A DNA stretch of 7,834 nt from Candidatus Gastranaerophilales bacterium (GCA_900767135.1 CAAFYU010000048.1:1-7834), one strand, 5' to 3'. Shown: positions 1 to 6,137, numbered from the stretch's first letter. The notes: generated from the sequence alone by a model not told the origin. A program made the numbers and translations.

Positions 1-34
1 GAAAGAATCGAATGATACTAATAATCGAATACAG

Positions 35-871
35 TTGCAAGGGATAAAAATTAATTCAACTGAAACAGACCAAGCATCTATGCCTCTTGGCATCTTTGCA
101 TCTAAATCAACATCTAAATCAGTTTCGTGTCGGCATAGCAATGCCGACCTACATAAGAAAGCCGCTTTTACTTTGGCGGAAGTTCTCATCACCCTCGGTA
201 TAATCGGTGTTGTAGCGGCACTGACGCTTCCGTCTGTTATTAATAATTATCAGGAAAAAGTAACGGTTGCTAAACTTAAAAAGTTTTATTCAATAATTTC
301 TCAGGTACATATTCAAGCAATAGAAGAAAAAGGAACTCCTGACAATTGGGAGTTGGGCGGTTTTTTAGACGTACAAGGGGCGGAAAACCTTATTAATGCT
401 TGGGCTCCATATTTAAAAATTACAAAATTTTGTGGACGTAATAAAGGCTGTTATCCAAACGTTGCTTACAAAAGTTTGGCAGGAATTTCACATTATAATA
501 TAAATACTTATAAACCTTTTGCGACTGCTCAGTTAGCTGATGGCTTTTTGATTGACACTCAAATTGTGACCCCACATATAGTAGACGGCTATGGTAAGGT
601 ATATGGTGCTGTTCATGTTGATATTAACGGGAAATTAGGCCCAAATGTTTACGGCAAAGACCATTTTCGATTTTATGTTACTCAAACCGGAATTGTTCCT
701 AGCGGAGCCGATACATCGTGGAATTATAATTTCTATACAGCTTGTTTAAATTATGTAGCTGATATACAGGGTACAGCTTGTACAGCGTGGGTTTTGTATA
801 ATGAAAATATGGATTATTTGCATTGCAAAGATTTGAGTTGGAGTGGGAAGAAAAGTTGCAAAGAAAAATAA
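35..871 (+). CDS. Type IV pilin-like / type II secretion pseudopilin-family protein
   Basis: Surface or secretion-system pilin-like protein, expected to be membrane-anchored, cleaved by a prepilin peptidase and assembled by a type IV pilus or type II secretion machine. Counting from the TTG at 35, a class III signal ends in KKAA, followed by F45-T-L-A-E49, the conserved +1 Phe and +5 Glu, and a hydrophobic helix to about residue 66. The rest is a variable, Cys-containing globular part ending with a TAWVLYNENMDYLHC block that I associate with Gastranaerophilales pilin-like proteins. The start is unsettled: the frame is open to the left edge, neither the TTG at 35 nor the ATG at 80 has a clear ribosome binding site, and 43 residues before the cleavage site is long for a prepilin leader. 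The true start may lie outside the window. No pilus assembly genes are adjacent. Family call is firm; substrate or role is unknown. Confidence 0.85.
   Translation: MQGIKINSTETDQASMPLGIFASKSTSKSVSCRHSNADLHKKAAFTLAEVLITLGIIGVVAALTLPSVINNYQEKVTVAKLKKFYSIISQVHIQAIEEKGTPDNWELGGFLDVQGAENLINAWAPYLKITKFCGRNKGCYPNVAYKSLAGISHYNINTYKPFATAQLADGFLIDTQIVTPHIVDGYGKVYGAVHVDINGKLGPNVYGKDHFRFYVTQTGIVPSGADTSWNYNFYTACLNYVADIQGTACTAWVLYNENMDYLHCKDLSWSGKKSCKEK
129..148. repeat. Perfect palindrome inside the prepilin leader
   Basis: GTCGGCAT-AGCA-ATGCCGAC is a perfect 8-bp inverted repeat with a 4-nt loop. It is much more GC-rich than its surroundings and is read in frame as Cys-Arg-His-Ser-Asn-Ala-Asp, just before the prepilin cleavage site. 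It resembles a REP-type palindromic element. No second copy is visible in this window, so its repeat status genome-wide is inferred. Confidence 0.6.
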
Positions 872-899
872 TTTTTGGTTTATTTGCGGATTGGTATAT

Positions 900-1253
900 T
901 CAATTATTTTCTAATTTTTCCCATTTTTTTGGATCAAATCTAAGATCTCTAACATTGATTTTCAGAGATTTTAAATACGGTTCAAATTTAACCAAAATTT
1001 GAGTTTTCCGAAGAGTTAATTCTTGTGCGACAATGGCGTTTTCGCAAGCTATAACCATAACTCCACCAGCCATCATTGAGTAAGGTTTTGAGCGTTCTGA
1101 AAATTTTTCTCCGGCAACTTTTTTCCAAAACTTGTATAGATTACTTCTGGTAACGGCTTTTTTAAATTCTTTTTGCTCCATCAATGCTTCTACAATGGTT
1201 TCCGTTGTCACAAAATCAGTATATAAAACTTTTTTCAACTTCTTTTCAAACAT
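900..1253 (-). CDS. DUF721 / DciA-like protein
   Basis: A 117-residue protein matching the DUF721 pattern. An N-terminal helical part leads to the LYKFWKKVAGE block (W43), then SKPYSMMAGGVMVIACENAIVAQELTLRK in the style of the family's 'thr-pro, gly-val-leu-x-val, ser-x-ala-x-glu-leu' core, ending near VRDLRFDP. DciA of this family is the ancestral loader/operator of the replicative helicase DnaB in bacteria lacking DnaC or DnaI, so a role in replication start is plausible. Many DUF721 proteins are untested, hence no gene symbol. It is transcribed divergently from nrnA across only 35 bp and converges on the pilin-like gene with a 28-nt gap. No strong Shine-Dalgarno precedes its ATG. Confidence 0.75.
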   Translation of the reverse strand: MFEKKLKKVLYTDFVTTETIVEALMEQKEFKKAVTRSNLYKFWKKVAGEKFSERSKPYSMMAGGVMVIACENAIVAQELTLRKTQILVKFEPYLKSLKINVRDLRFDPKKWEKLENN

Positions 1254-1282
1254 TTTGCACCAAGTCGTTTTTGTGGTAAAAT
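1254..1282 (+). promoter_or_regulatory. Promoter of nrnA, extended -10 type
   Basis: TGgTAAAAT at 1274-1282 is an extended -10 element. A weak -35 (TTTGCA, 1254-1259, 4 of 6 consensus bases) lies 17 bp upstream, right against the divergent DciA-like start codon. The hexamer ends 6 nt before the nrnA ATG, so the predicted transcription start is the A of the start codon. Confidence 0.6.
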
Positions 1283-1288
1283 ATAGGA

Positions 1289-2257
1289 ATGGAATATTCT
1301 AAGTTAAATGATATCATAAAATCTTCCAAAAATATATTGATAATATCACATGTAAACCCCGATGGCGACACCTTAGGCTCTATGATTGGGCTTTATTGTG
1401 CTATTTTAGAAAATTTTAAGAAAAAATGTGATATGCTGACGGTTTCAAAGTTGCCTGATGTTTATTCGTATCTTCCGCATTACAGCGAAATCAAACACAT
1501 TGACGAAGTTGACAAGTCGCGAGAATATAATTTGGTAATAAATGTTGATGTTGCAGCTCTTGATAGAGCTTGTGACGGGAAAATTCTTTTTGAAAAAGCA
1601 AAGCATACTGTTAATGTTGATCACCACAAGACTAATATTGCTTATGGGGAATTGAATTTTATTAATCCTGATGCAAGTTCGACCGGTGAGGTTTTGTTCA
1701 ATTGTTTTGAAAATATGGGTTGGAAAGTTAATCTTGATTGTGCTATTTGTTTATATACCGCAATTTTAACGGACACCGGCTCTTTCAGATTTGATAATAC
1801 AAAACCTAAAACTTTTGAAACAGCTGCAAAACTTGTGGAAATAGGAGTTCAGCCGTCGGATATTTATAAAAAAGTTTATGAGTCAGACTCAAAAACGCTT
1901 GTTATGTTTCAATCACATTGCATAAGCAAGGCGAAGTTTTTGCAAGACGATAAAATTGCTTACACGACTGTTTACAGAAAAGATATGGAATTGTTTTCAG
2001 CGGGCGATGATTGTATGGAAGGTTTGACTGAAAAGTTGCGAGCTATTGTAACGACCAGAATTGCATTTGTTGCAAAAGAAATGAAGTCGGGTTGGACAAA
2101 GATTTCTATGCGTAGTAAATTTGCAGACGTTGCCCAGATTTGTGCAAAATTTGATGGTGGTGGGCATAAATATGCGGCAGGTTGTACTATAAAGGCACAT
2201 GTTGATGAGGCGGTGAAAAAGCTACTTGGCGAGATTAAAAAAGTCAAAGAGCTATAA
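1289..2257 (+). CDS. nrnA: DHH-family bifunctional oligoribonuclease / pAp phosphatase NrnA
   Basis: Cytoplasmic DHH/DHHA1 phosphoesterase expected to degrade 2-5 nt RNA fragments and to dephosphorylate 3'-phosphoadenosine-5'-phosphate. The 322 residues match the usual NrnA size. Metal-binding motifs are in order: HVNPDGD (21-27), NVD (85-87), DHH (111-113) and the TDTGSFRF block (161-168). The DHHA1 domain ends with GGGHKYAAGC (290-299). All expected catalytic residues are present. The ATG at 1289 is chosen because translation begins just before the HVNPDGD domain and no other start fits. Only an AGG lies upstream, too close to act as a normal ribosome binding site, while a -10 box sits 6 nt before it, so the mRNA is probably leaderless. 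The yihY-family gene follows after 28 nt and is likely co-transcribed. Confidence 0.93.
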   Translation: MEYSKLNDIIKSSKNILIISHVNPDGDTLGSMIGLYCAILENFKKKCDMLTVSKLPDVYSYLPHYSEIKHIDEVDKSREYNLVINVDVAALDRACDGKILFEKAKHTVNVDHHKTNIAYGELNFINPDASSTGEVLFNCFENMGWKVNLDCAICLYTAILTDTGSFRFDNTKPKTFETAAKLVEIGVQPSDIYKKVYESDSKTLVMFQSHCISKAKFLQDDKIAYTTVYRKDMELFSAGDDCMEGLTEKLRAIVTTRIAFVAKEMKSGWTKISMRSKFADVAQICAKFDGGGHKYAAGCTIKAHVDEAVKKLLGEIKKVKEL

Positions 2258-2271
2258 ATTTTGAGAGAAAC

Positions 2272-2276
2272 AAGGA
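2272..2276 (+). promoter_or_regulatory. Ribosome binding site of the yihY-family gene
   Basis: AAGGA lies 9 nt before the GTG at 2286 and fixes that non-ATG start, giving the sequence MDFKVF. It contrasts with the absence of a usable Shine-Dalgarno sequence before nrnA, the first gene of the same unit. Confidence 0.6.
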
Positions 2277-2285
2277 CGGAAAAAG

Positions 2286-3221
2286 GTGGACTTTAAGGTT
2301 TTTGTACGAGGTTTAAAAAGACTTATAATATCTGTTATAAAGAACGATTTCTATGGAATGGCGGCAGAAATGGGCTTTATGATGGTTATTGGAATTTTTC
2401 CGTTTATGCTTTTTTTGAGTGCGGTTTTTGGTTGGTTGGGCAATAAGGCTATTATGGAGCCGATTTTAAGGTTTTTAGCCACTTTCATGCCAGAGCAGGC
2501 GATGGATTTAATCCTTACCGTTTTGTCTGAAACGATGATTTTTTCACATGGAAAATTTATGGCGATAACCGGTTTTTGTGCAACGATGTTTCTCTCTATG
2601 AACGGAATTGCGGTTGTTTTAAAGGGGTTGAATAGAGCGTATAAGGTTCAGGAAACTCGTAATATTATTTACACAAGAGCATTGTCGCTGTTAATGGTTT
2701 TTGTCGATACAATGGTAATGTTTTTGAGTATAAACCTTATTGTCTTTGGTAAGGCGATTATTAATTTGTTGGTGACTCATTTTCACATGTCGCAAGTTGT
2801 TGCAATTACGTTGTTGACTCTTCGTTGGCCAGTTGCATTTGCGGCTTTATATTTCATGGCGTTTTTAAGTTATTACATTTTGCCTGATTTGAAAGGAAAT
2901 GAGCGATTTAAACGTAAGAGTGCAATTCCGGGGACTTGGTTTTTTACTGTATTTTGGTTAGTTGGTTCGTGGGGATTTTCGATTTACGTAAACAATTTAC
3001 GCACTTATAACATGGTTTACGGAACAATCGGGGCTTTTGCGGTTTTGATGGTTTGGTTGTATTACACATCAGTTTTAATTCTAATTGGCGGAGAGATAAA
3101 TTCTCAGGTTTACAATCAATTGGAACGTAAGGCTCAGGAAATTAGAGATGATTTTGAAAAACTTCCGCTTTGGAACAAATTGCTTTCTGCTGTAAAAAGA
3201 AAAGAAAAAGATGAAGCTTAA
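2286..3221 (+). CDS. YihY/BrkB (UPF0761) family inner membrane protein
   Basis: A 311-residue polytopic membrane protein of the YihY/virulence-factor BrkB family, once misassigned as RNase BN; its biochemical role is unsettled. Family features are visible: the early AAEMGFMMVIGIFPFMLFL segment (26-44), helices around 93-115, 132-155, 168-200 and 213-235, the YILPD motif ending helix four (197-201), and the signature YNMVYGTIGAFAVLMVWLYY followed by LILIGGEINSQ (264-274). It ends in a charged cytoplasmic tail rich in Lys and Glu. The start is a GTG with AAGGA 9 nt upstream. It lies 28 nt downstream of nrnA and is probably in its operon, though no functional link between the two is established. 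Confidence 0.9.
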   Translation: MDFKVFVRGLKRLIISVIKNDFYGMAAEMGFMMVIGIFPFMLFLSAVFGWLGNKAIMEPILRFLATFMPEQAMDLILTVLSETMIFSHGKFMAITGFCATMFLSMNGIAVVLKGLNRAYKVQETRNIIYTRALSLLMVFVDTMVMFLSINLIVFGKAIINLLVTHFHMSQVVAITLLTLRWPVAFAALYFMAFLSYYILPDLKGNERFKRKSAIPGTWFFTVFWLVGSWGFSIYVNNLRTYNMVYGTIGAFAVLMVWLYYTSVLILIGGEINSQVYNQLERKAQEIRDDFEKLPLWNKLLSAVKRKEKDEA

Positions 3222-3273
3222 AATAAATTAATATTTTAGGTTAAAAAATAAAAAACTAGCAAAAAAATTTTTT

Positions 3274-3852
3274 ATGCGTTTTCATGTCGGTATGGATAAG
3301 ATTAATAATATAAGTTTTACGGGAATTCGCAATACCGGTGTGGCACAATTTAAAAGAAGTGAAAACACTATTTCTTTGAGTTTGTCTACGATTTTAAGAG
3401 ATGATTTCAATGGAAAAGATTTAACAGAGTTTAATTCTGTTTTAAAAAGAACTTTTGGTGATAAGGCTTCAAAGTTCAAAAATCCAGATTATAAGGATTT
3501 GTTGAATATAGAATTTATTTCAAAACTCAAAGCAAATGAGGGAAGAGTTTTGGTAAACGGAGCCGTAGTATCTGTAAACGACAATAATTTGCCGATGTTT
3601 ACTTATCTTGCCAAAATGACAAGAAAAATTGCTGCTCTATCAGACAAGCAAATGCCTGTTGACGCGTCTTATAAAGGTTTTTATGCAAATGAAACATTAG
3701 TGCATGGTGCAACTTTGTTTCCGAAAAAAATGTCTTGTGAAGAGATGGAAGAAAAAATGACTCCATTTTTTACTCCAAGCATAGTTAGAAAAGCTGCCAA
3801 ATCAGGAAACGAATTTATTCAAATTTTGATGAATAGGTTTTTAGATATATAG
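3274..3852 (+). CDS. Hypothetical protein with N-terminal ISFTGIRN motif
   Basis: Not recognised as any characterised family. The 192 residues begin with a short segment NNISFTGIRNTG (11-22), an N-terminal signature I associate with many otherwise unrelated Gastranaerophilales proteins. A mixed, Lys-rich soluble sequence follows, with no signal peptide, membrane segment, repeat or obvious catalytic motif. The start may be the ATG at 3274 or the in-frame ATG at 3292; neither has a clear ribosome binding site, and the 52 nt upstream are nearly pure A/T. It ends 3 nt from the stop of the convergent gene at 3856. Coding status is supported by its length and a well-behaved soluble composition. Confidence 0.7.
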   Translation: MRFHVGMDKINNISFTGIRNTGVAQFKRSENTISLSLSTILRDDFNGKDLTEFNSVLKRTFGDKASKFKNPDYKDLLNIEFISKLKANEGRVLVNGAVVSVNDNNLPMFTYLAKMTRKIAALSDKQMPVDASYKGFYANETLVHGATLFPKKMSCEEMEEKMTPFFTPSIVRKAAKSGNEFIQILMNRFLDI

Positions 3853-3855
3853 TTA

Positions 3856-4200
3856 CTAAGCTTTTTTATATGAATTGTAAAAAATGTAGAAAACTTTCTT
3901 AGAAGTATCGAATTTTCGAACATAACACTGTTTTAAAAGATATACACAATCACCTGTTTCAAGCATTAGATTGATGCGTCTTTTAGAAACATTCCATTTG
4001 CCGAGAAAACTTGTAATTTCATCATTGGGGTTGTTAGGTTTGATTTTAATAGTTCCGCTCATTTGACGGACTCCTATTCTTTTTATTTCTTGATCATTTA
4101 CATAAACAGAAGAATAGTTTTCGGTAGTATCAGGCAAAGTGTCTATTTCTGCCTGAAAATCCATGTTTGTTTCTAATTCTGTAATGGTGACTTTTTGCAT
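3856..4200 (-). CDS. Hypothetical protein encoded directly downstream of tRNA-Val
   Basis: A 114-residue protein that I do not recognise. Residues about 45-114 look like a compact beta-rich domain (SGTIKIKPNN, RRINLMLETGDCVYLLKQCYVRKF, VFYIFYNS); there is no signal peptide or membrane helix. The ATG at 4200 has a clear Shine-Dalgarno AAGGA (4209-4213) with 8-nt spacing, which supports real translation. The start codon is only 21 nt after the encoded CCA of tRNA-Val, with no terminator between, so it should be expressed from a tRNA-mRNA transcript and released by tRNA 3' processing. It could be a remnant of an element once integrated beside the tRNA, but nothing in the sequence proves this. 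Confidence 0.65.
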   Translation of the reverse strand: MQKVTITELETNMDFQAEIDTLPDTTENYSSVYVNDQEIKRIGVRQMSGTIKIKPNNPNDEITSFLGKWNVSKRRINLMLETGDCVYLLKQCYVRKFDTSKKVFYIFYNSYKKA

Positions 4201-4208
4201 AAAATCAA

Positions 4209-4213
4209 TCCTT
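4209..4213 (-). promoter_or_regulatory. Ribosome binding site between tRNA-Val and the 114-codon gene
   Basis: AAGGA on the minus strand, 8 nt before the ATG at 4200. It lies in the 21-nt linker after the tRNA CCA, so 3' maturation of the tRNA would leave an mRNA with a very short leader that still contains this site. Confidence 0.55.
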
Positions 4214-4221
4214 AATTTTTA

Positions 4222-4297
4222 TGGTGGGCGATACGTGACTCGAACACGTGACCCCCACAACGTCAATGTGGTGCGCTACCAACTGCGCTAATCGCCC
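4222..4297 (-). tRNA. tRNA-Val (anticodon GAC), CCA encoded
   Basis: Complete cloverleaf of 76 nt on the minus strand. Acceptor GGGCGAT pairs with ATCGCCC; the D-arm is GCGC-AGTTGGTA-GCGC; the anticodon arm is CCACA-TTGACGT-TGTGG with GAC at 34-36; the variable loop is GGGTC; the T-arm is ACGTG-TTCGAGT-CACGT. Discriminator A and an encoded CCA occupy 4222-4225. The sequence immediately 5' of the gene is a 270-bp array of three 90-bp units that repeat the first 11 nt of this tRNA and part of its D-arm. A -10-like TAAAAT (4303-4308) lies 5 nt before the first base and also recurs in every unit. Confidence 0.96.
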
Positions 4298-4567
4298 AAA
4301 ATATTTTATTTGTGTTGCTGACGGTGCGCTACCCCTCTCACAAATGTGACATTTAGTCACATTTGTTCGGCAGAGTGCTAATCGCCCAAAATATTTTATT
4401 TGTGTTGCTGACGGTGCACTACCTCTTTCACAAATGTGACATTTAGTCACTTTTGTTCAGTAGAGTGCTAATCGCCCTAAATATTTTATTTGTGTTGCTG
4501 ACGGTGCACTACCTCTTTCACAAATGTGACATTTAGTCACTTTTGTTCAGCAGAGTGCTAATCGCCC
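4298..4567 (-). repeat. Three tandem 90-bp units of tRNA-Val 5' half plus hairpin
   Basis: Units 4298-4387, 4388-4477 and 4478-4567 are exactly 90 bp each and end flush with the first base of tRNA-Val. Read on the minus strand, every unit starts with GGGCGATTAGC, identical to the tRNA. It then carries a roughly 40-nt hairpin segment in place of the D-loop, resumes with GGTAG(C/T)GCACC as in the tRNA, and ends in a constant 25-nt AT-rich spacer containing TAAAAT. The anticodon loop, T-arm and 3' acceptor strand are absent, so no unit can make a tRNA. The two distal units differ at about 2 positions; the tRNA-proximal unit differs from them at about 6. The open frame running through the array is a by-product of the 90-bp period being divisible by three. 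Confidence 0.9.
4340..4366. repeat. Hairpin replacing the D-loop, tRNA-proximal unit
   Basis: ACAAATGTGAC, a 5-nt loop, then GTCACATTTGT: a perfect 11-bp stem. The same hairpin at 4430-4456 and 4520-4546 has one mismatch in the stem. The flanking CTCT/AGAG and D-stem-like GCAC/GTGC segments could extend it into one long arm. Confidence 0.85.
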
Positions 4568-4586
4568 GAACAATATTTACTGTACA

Positions 4587-4636
4587 ACTGATGGAAGGCT
4601 GAGTTTTTGAAACCTCCAAAACAAGCTGTCATCAGT
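4587..4636 (-). ncRNA. Candidate 50-nt structured RNA at the head of the tRNA-Val unit
   Basis: On the minus strand the segment begins ACTGATG and ends CATCAGT, a perfect 7-bp closing stem. Inside are nested pairings: GCT with AGC, and GTTTTG with CAAAAAC (one bulge), around a GAGGTTT loop. Its first base lies exactly 7 nt downstream of the last base of an extended -10 element (4643-4651), where transcription should begin. There is no open reading frame and no U-run terminator after it, so it may be the 5' hairpin of a longer transcript that continues through the repeats into tRNA-Val. I do not recognise it as a known RNA family. Confidence 0.45.
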
Positions 4637-4642
4637 AAGTTT

Positions 4643-4651
4643 ATTCTACCA
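4643..4651 (-). promoter_or_regulatory. Extended -10 promoter upstream of the RNA/repeat/tRNA-Val unit
   Basis: Minus-strand TGgTAGAAT, preceded by TTTGTGG-type sequence almost identical to the nrnA promoter (TTTGTGGTAAAAT). No good -35 is seen, as is acceptable for extended -10 promoters. It begins 8 nt after the stop codon of the nucleotidyltransferase-like gene and points at the 50-nt hairpin, repeats and tRNA-Val. Confidence 0.5.
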
Positions 4652-4658
4652 CAAAAAC

Positions 4659-5360
4659 TTAAAAGTTCATAGCATCAATCTGTTTCAAGATGTTTTGGAT
4701 ATCTTTCACAAGCTCAGCTTCAATGAACAAAAGTTCCTTTTTAGTGTAATCGTCGCCTTCATATTTTACTTTCGCAAGTTTTAACATTACTATTTTATTG
4801 AAAGCTAAGTAATTAGATGCAAATTCAATTATATCAACAGCACGATAAGGAACTGCACAGTCGTGAAGTCTTAATACTGATCTGAAAATTACGAGTAAGG
4901 TTTTAATTACATTTGACAAAACCTTTTTCATTTCTCTGTCAGAAGTTATATTCATTACGAAATTGTTTTTATACTTTAACAATAAATTTTTTGTTTCTGA
5001 TTCGCATTGCAAACGCAAGAAATGCTTGTTTACATAGATTGTAGGAACAAGGTCTTCACCATAAATCAGTCTGTAATTTTCTTTGATATCACTGTATTCG
5101 ATAGAATAAACATCAAAAGATGAGTACCATTCTTCCTTGTTCATAATAACCGGAATTGGATTTTTAGATTTTACCCATTTGCGAATAGGTTTTGAAATCG
5201 CATACAATTCCTCTGCATTTAATGTGTTAGTTATAATCATTAAGTTTAGGTTGTTTTTTGCATCATCAACATTTGCTTGTGAGCCGAAAGCAATTACTGA
5301 TGCTAAGTTGTCGCCTAATTTTTCTTTTAAACTTTCTATTAATTTATCTAAATTTTTCAT
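4659..5360 (-). CDS. Nucleotidyltransferase-fold protein, probably catalytically degenerate
   Basis: A 233-residue protein with an N-terminal Pol-beta-type nucleotidyltransferase motif (VIAFGSQANVDD, Gly26-Ser27) and a C-terminal helical region (about 135-233) like the helical domain paired with such folds in kanamycin-nucleotidyltransferase-type proteins. In active enzymes the GS motif is followed about ten residues later by Asp-x-Asp, which binds the metals. Here the corresponding residues are N37-L38-N39, both Asp replaced by Asn, so normal nucleotide transfer seems unlikely unless D32/D33 substitute. It starts 29 nt after the TPM-domain gene, with AGGTG 4 nt before the ATG, so the two probably form an operon. 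Substrate is unknown. Confidence 0.75.
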   Translation of the reverse strand: MKNLDKLIESLKEKLGDNLASVIAFGSQANVDDAKNNLNLMIITNTLNAEELYAISKPIRKWVKSKNPIPVIMNKEEWYSSFDVYSIEYSDIKENYRLIYGEDLVPTIYVNKHFLRLQCESETKNLLLKYKNNFVMNITSDREMKKVLSNVIKTLLVIFRSVLRLHDCAVPYRAVDIIEFASNYLAFNKIVMLKLAKVKYEGDDYTKKELLFIEAELVKDIQNILKQIDAMNF

Positions 5361-5389
5361 ATTTCACCTGCTAAATAAAAATTTTGTTT

Positions 5390-6064
5390 TTACCAACTTC
5401 CTGAACAGCCACAGCCGCCAAAGCCGCCGCCACCACCGAAGCCACCACTGCCGTAACGTCTGCCCCTAGGACTAAGCATTGCCAGCAAGAAAATAAATGG
5501 TAGACTCCATACAGGAATGTCATCTTGCTTTTTGCTACCGGACGAAGAAGTTTTTTCAGGACAATTCCCTTGTCTGGTTACTTGAACTCCTTCTGCTTGT
5601 GCAATTGCGTCTATCAAGCGATAAGTTCCTCTTTGAATTCCTGACTGATAATCACCTTTTTTGTAATATGGAAGGATATCATTGTCACGAATATTTTCCG
5701 TAGTATTTAAAATTCCTTCAATTCCTGTGCCGAGTTCAATTCGCATTTTTCTTTCGGTAGGTGCTGTCAAGAATACAACGCCGTTATTCTTTCCTTTTGC
5801 ACCGAGTTTATAAGAACGTCCGATATCAATTGCGACTTCTTCAACAGTTTTCCCGTTTAAAGAAGGAAGAGTTACGACAACAAGATCTGCTCCGGATTTT
5901 TTCTGCAAATCCCAAAGAGTCATATTTAAGTCGTTTTCAACTTCCGGAGAAAGTAAATCTGCTTCATCAGCAATAAATCCTGTAAATTTCAAAGTTATTG
6001 CATCAGCTCTAATGCCAATGAATAAAACGAATAATAAAACCAAAAGCCAACATTTCTTAATCAT
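5390..6064 (-). CDS. TPM-domain exported protein with Gly-rich C-terminus
   Basis: A 224-residue TPM (TLP18.3/Psb32/MOLO-1) domain protein. MIKKCWLLVLLFVLFIGI then ADA (20-22) is a typical signal peptide. The TPM core follows, with FIADEADLLS (30-39), ADLVVVTLPSLNG, GKNNGVVFLTAPTERKMRIELG and GIEGIL. A hydrophobic helix lies near 183-197, and a tail of Gly/Phe repeats ends GCGCSGSW. Cyanobacterial Psb32 acts in photosystem II repair; in non-photosynthetic bacteria the family is membrane-associated and mostly of unknown role. The ATG at 6064 is preferred over the longer reading frame starting at 6211, because the longer one would read through tRNA-Cys and the promoter. A consensus promoter ends 6 nt before this ATG. 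First gene of a two-gene operon. Confidence 0.9.
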   Translation of the reverse strand: MIKKCWLLVLLFVLFIGIRADAITLKFTGFIADEADLLSPEVENDLNMTLWDLQKKSGADLVVVTLPSLNGKTVEEVAIDIGRSYKLGAKGKNNGVVFLTAPTERKMRIELGTGIEGILNTTENIRDNDILPYYKKGDYQSGIQRGTYRLIDAIAQAEGVQVTRQGNCPEKTSSSGSKKQDDIPVWSLPFIFLLAMLSPRGRRYGSGGFGGGGGFGGCGCSGSW

Positions 6065-6070
6065 ACGTTT

Positions 6071-6099
6071 ATTATAAACGTATATACGATTTATGTCAA
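6071..6099 (-). promoter_or_regulatory. Consensus sigma-70 promoter of the TPM-domain gene
   Basis: Minus strand: TTGACA at 6094-6099, a 17-bp spacer, TATAAT at 6071-6076. Both hexamers match consensus perfectly. The -10 box ends 6 nt before the ATG (6064), so the transcript should start at the A of the start codon, giving a leaderless mRNA. The promoter also fixes the start codon. Confidence 0.85.
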
Positions 6100-6137
6100 T
6101 ATTAAACACCAATAAATAATACAAAAATAAATAAAAA

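Noticed and set aside
3219..3238. TAAAATA / TATTTTA inverted repeat after the yihY-family gene
   Set aside because: The stem is entirely A/T, partly inside the stop codon region, and has no following T-run, so it is not a credible intrinsic terminator.
4205..4450. An 81-codon minus-strand open frame with a repeated CHICERGSAPSATQ peptide
   Set aside because: It runs through the 90-bp repeats and the tRNA-Val gene; its repeated peptide only reflects a period divisible by three, and it has no ribosome binding site.
4298..4567. CRISPR array or integron attC array
   Set aside because: The units are almost wholly repeated with no variable spacers, no cas or integrase gene is present, and the repeat is clearly derived from tRNA-Val.
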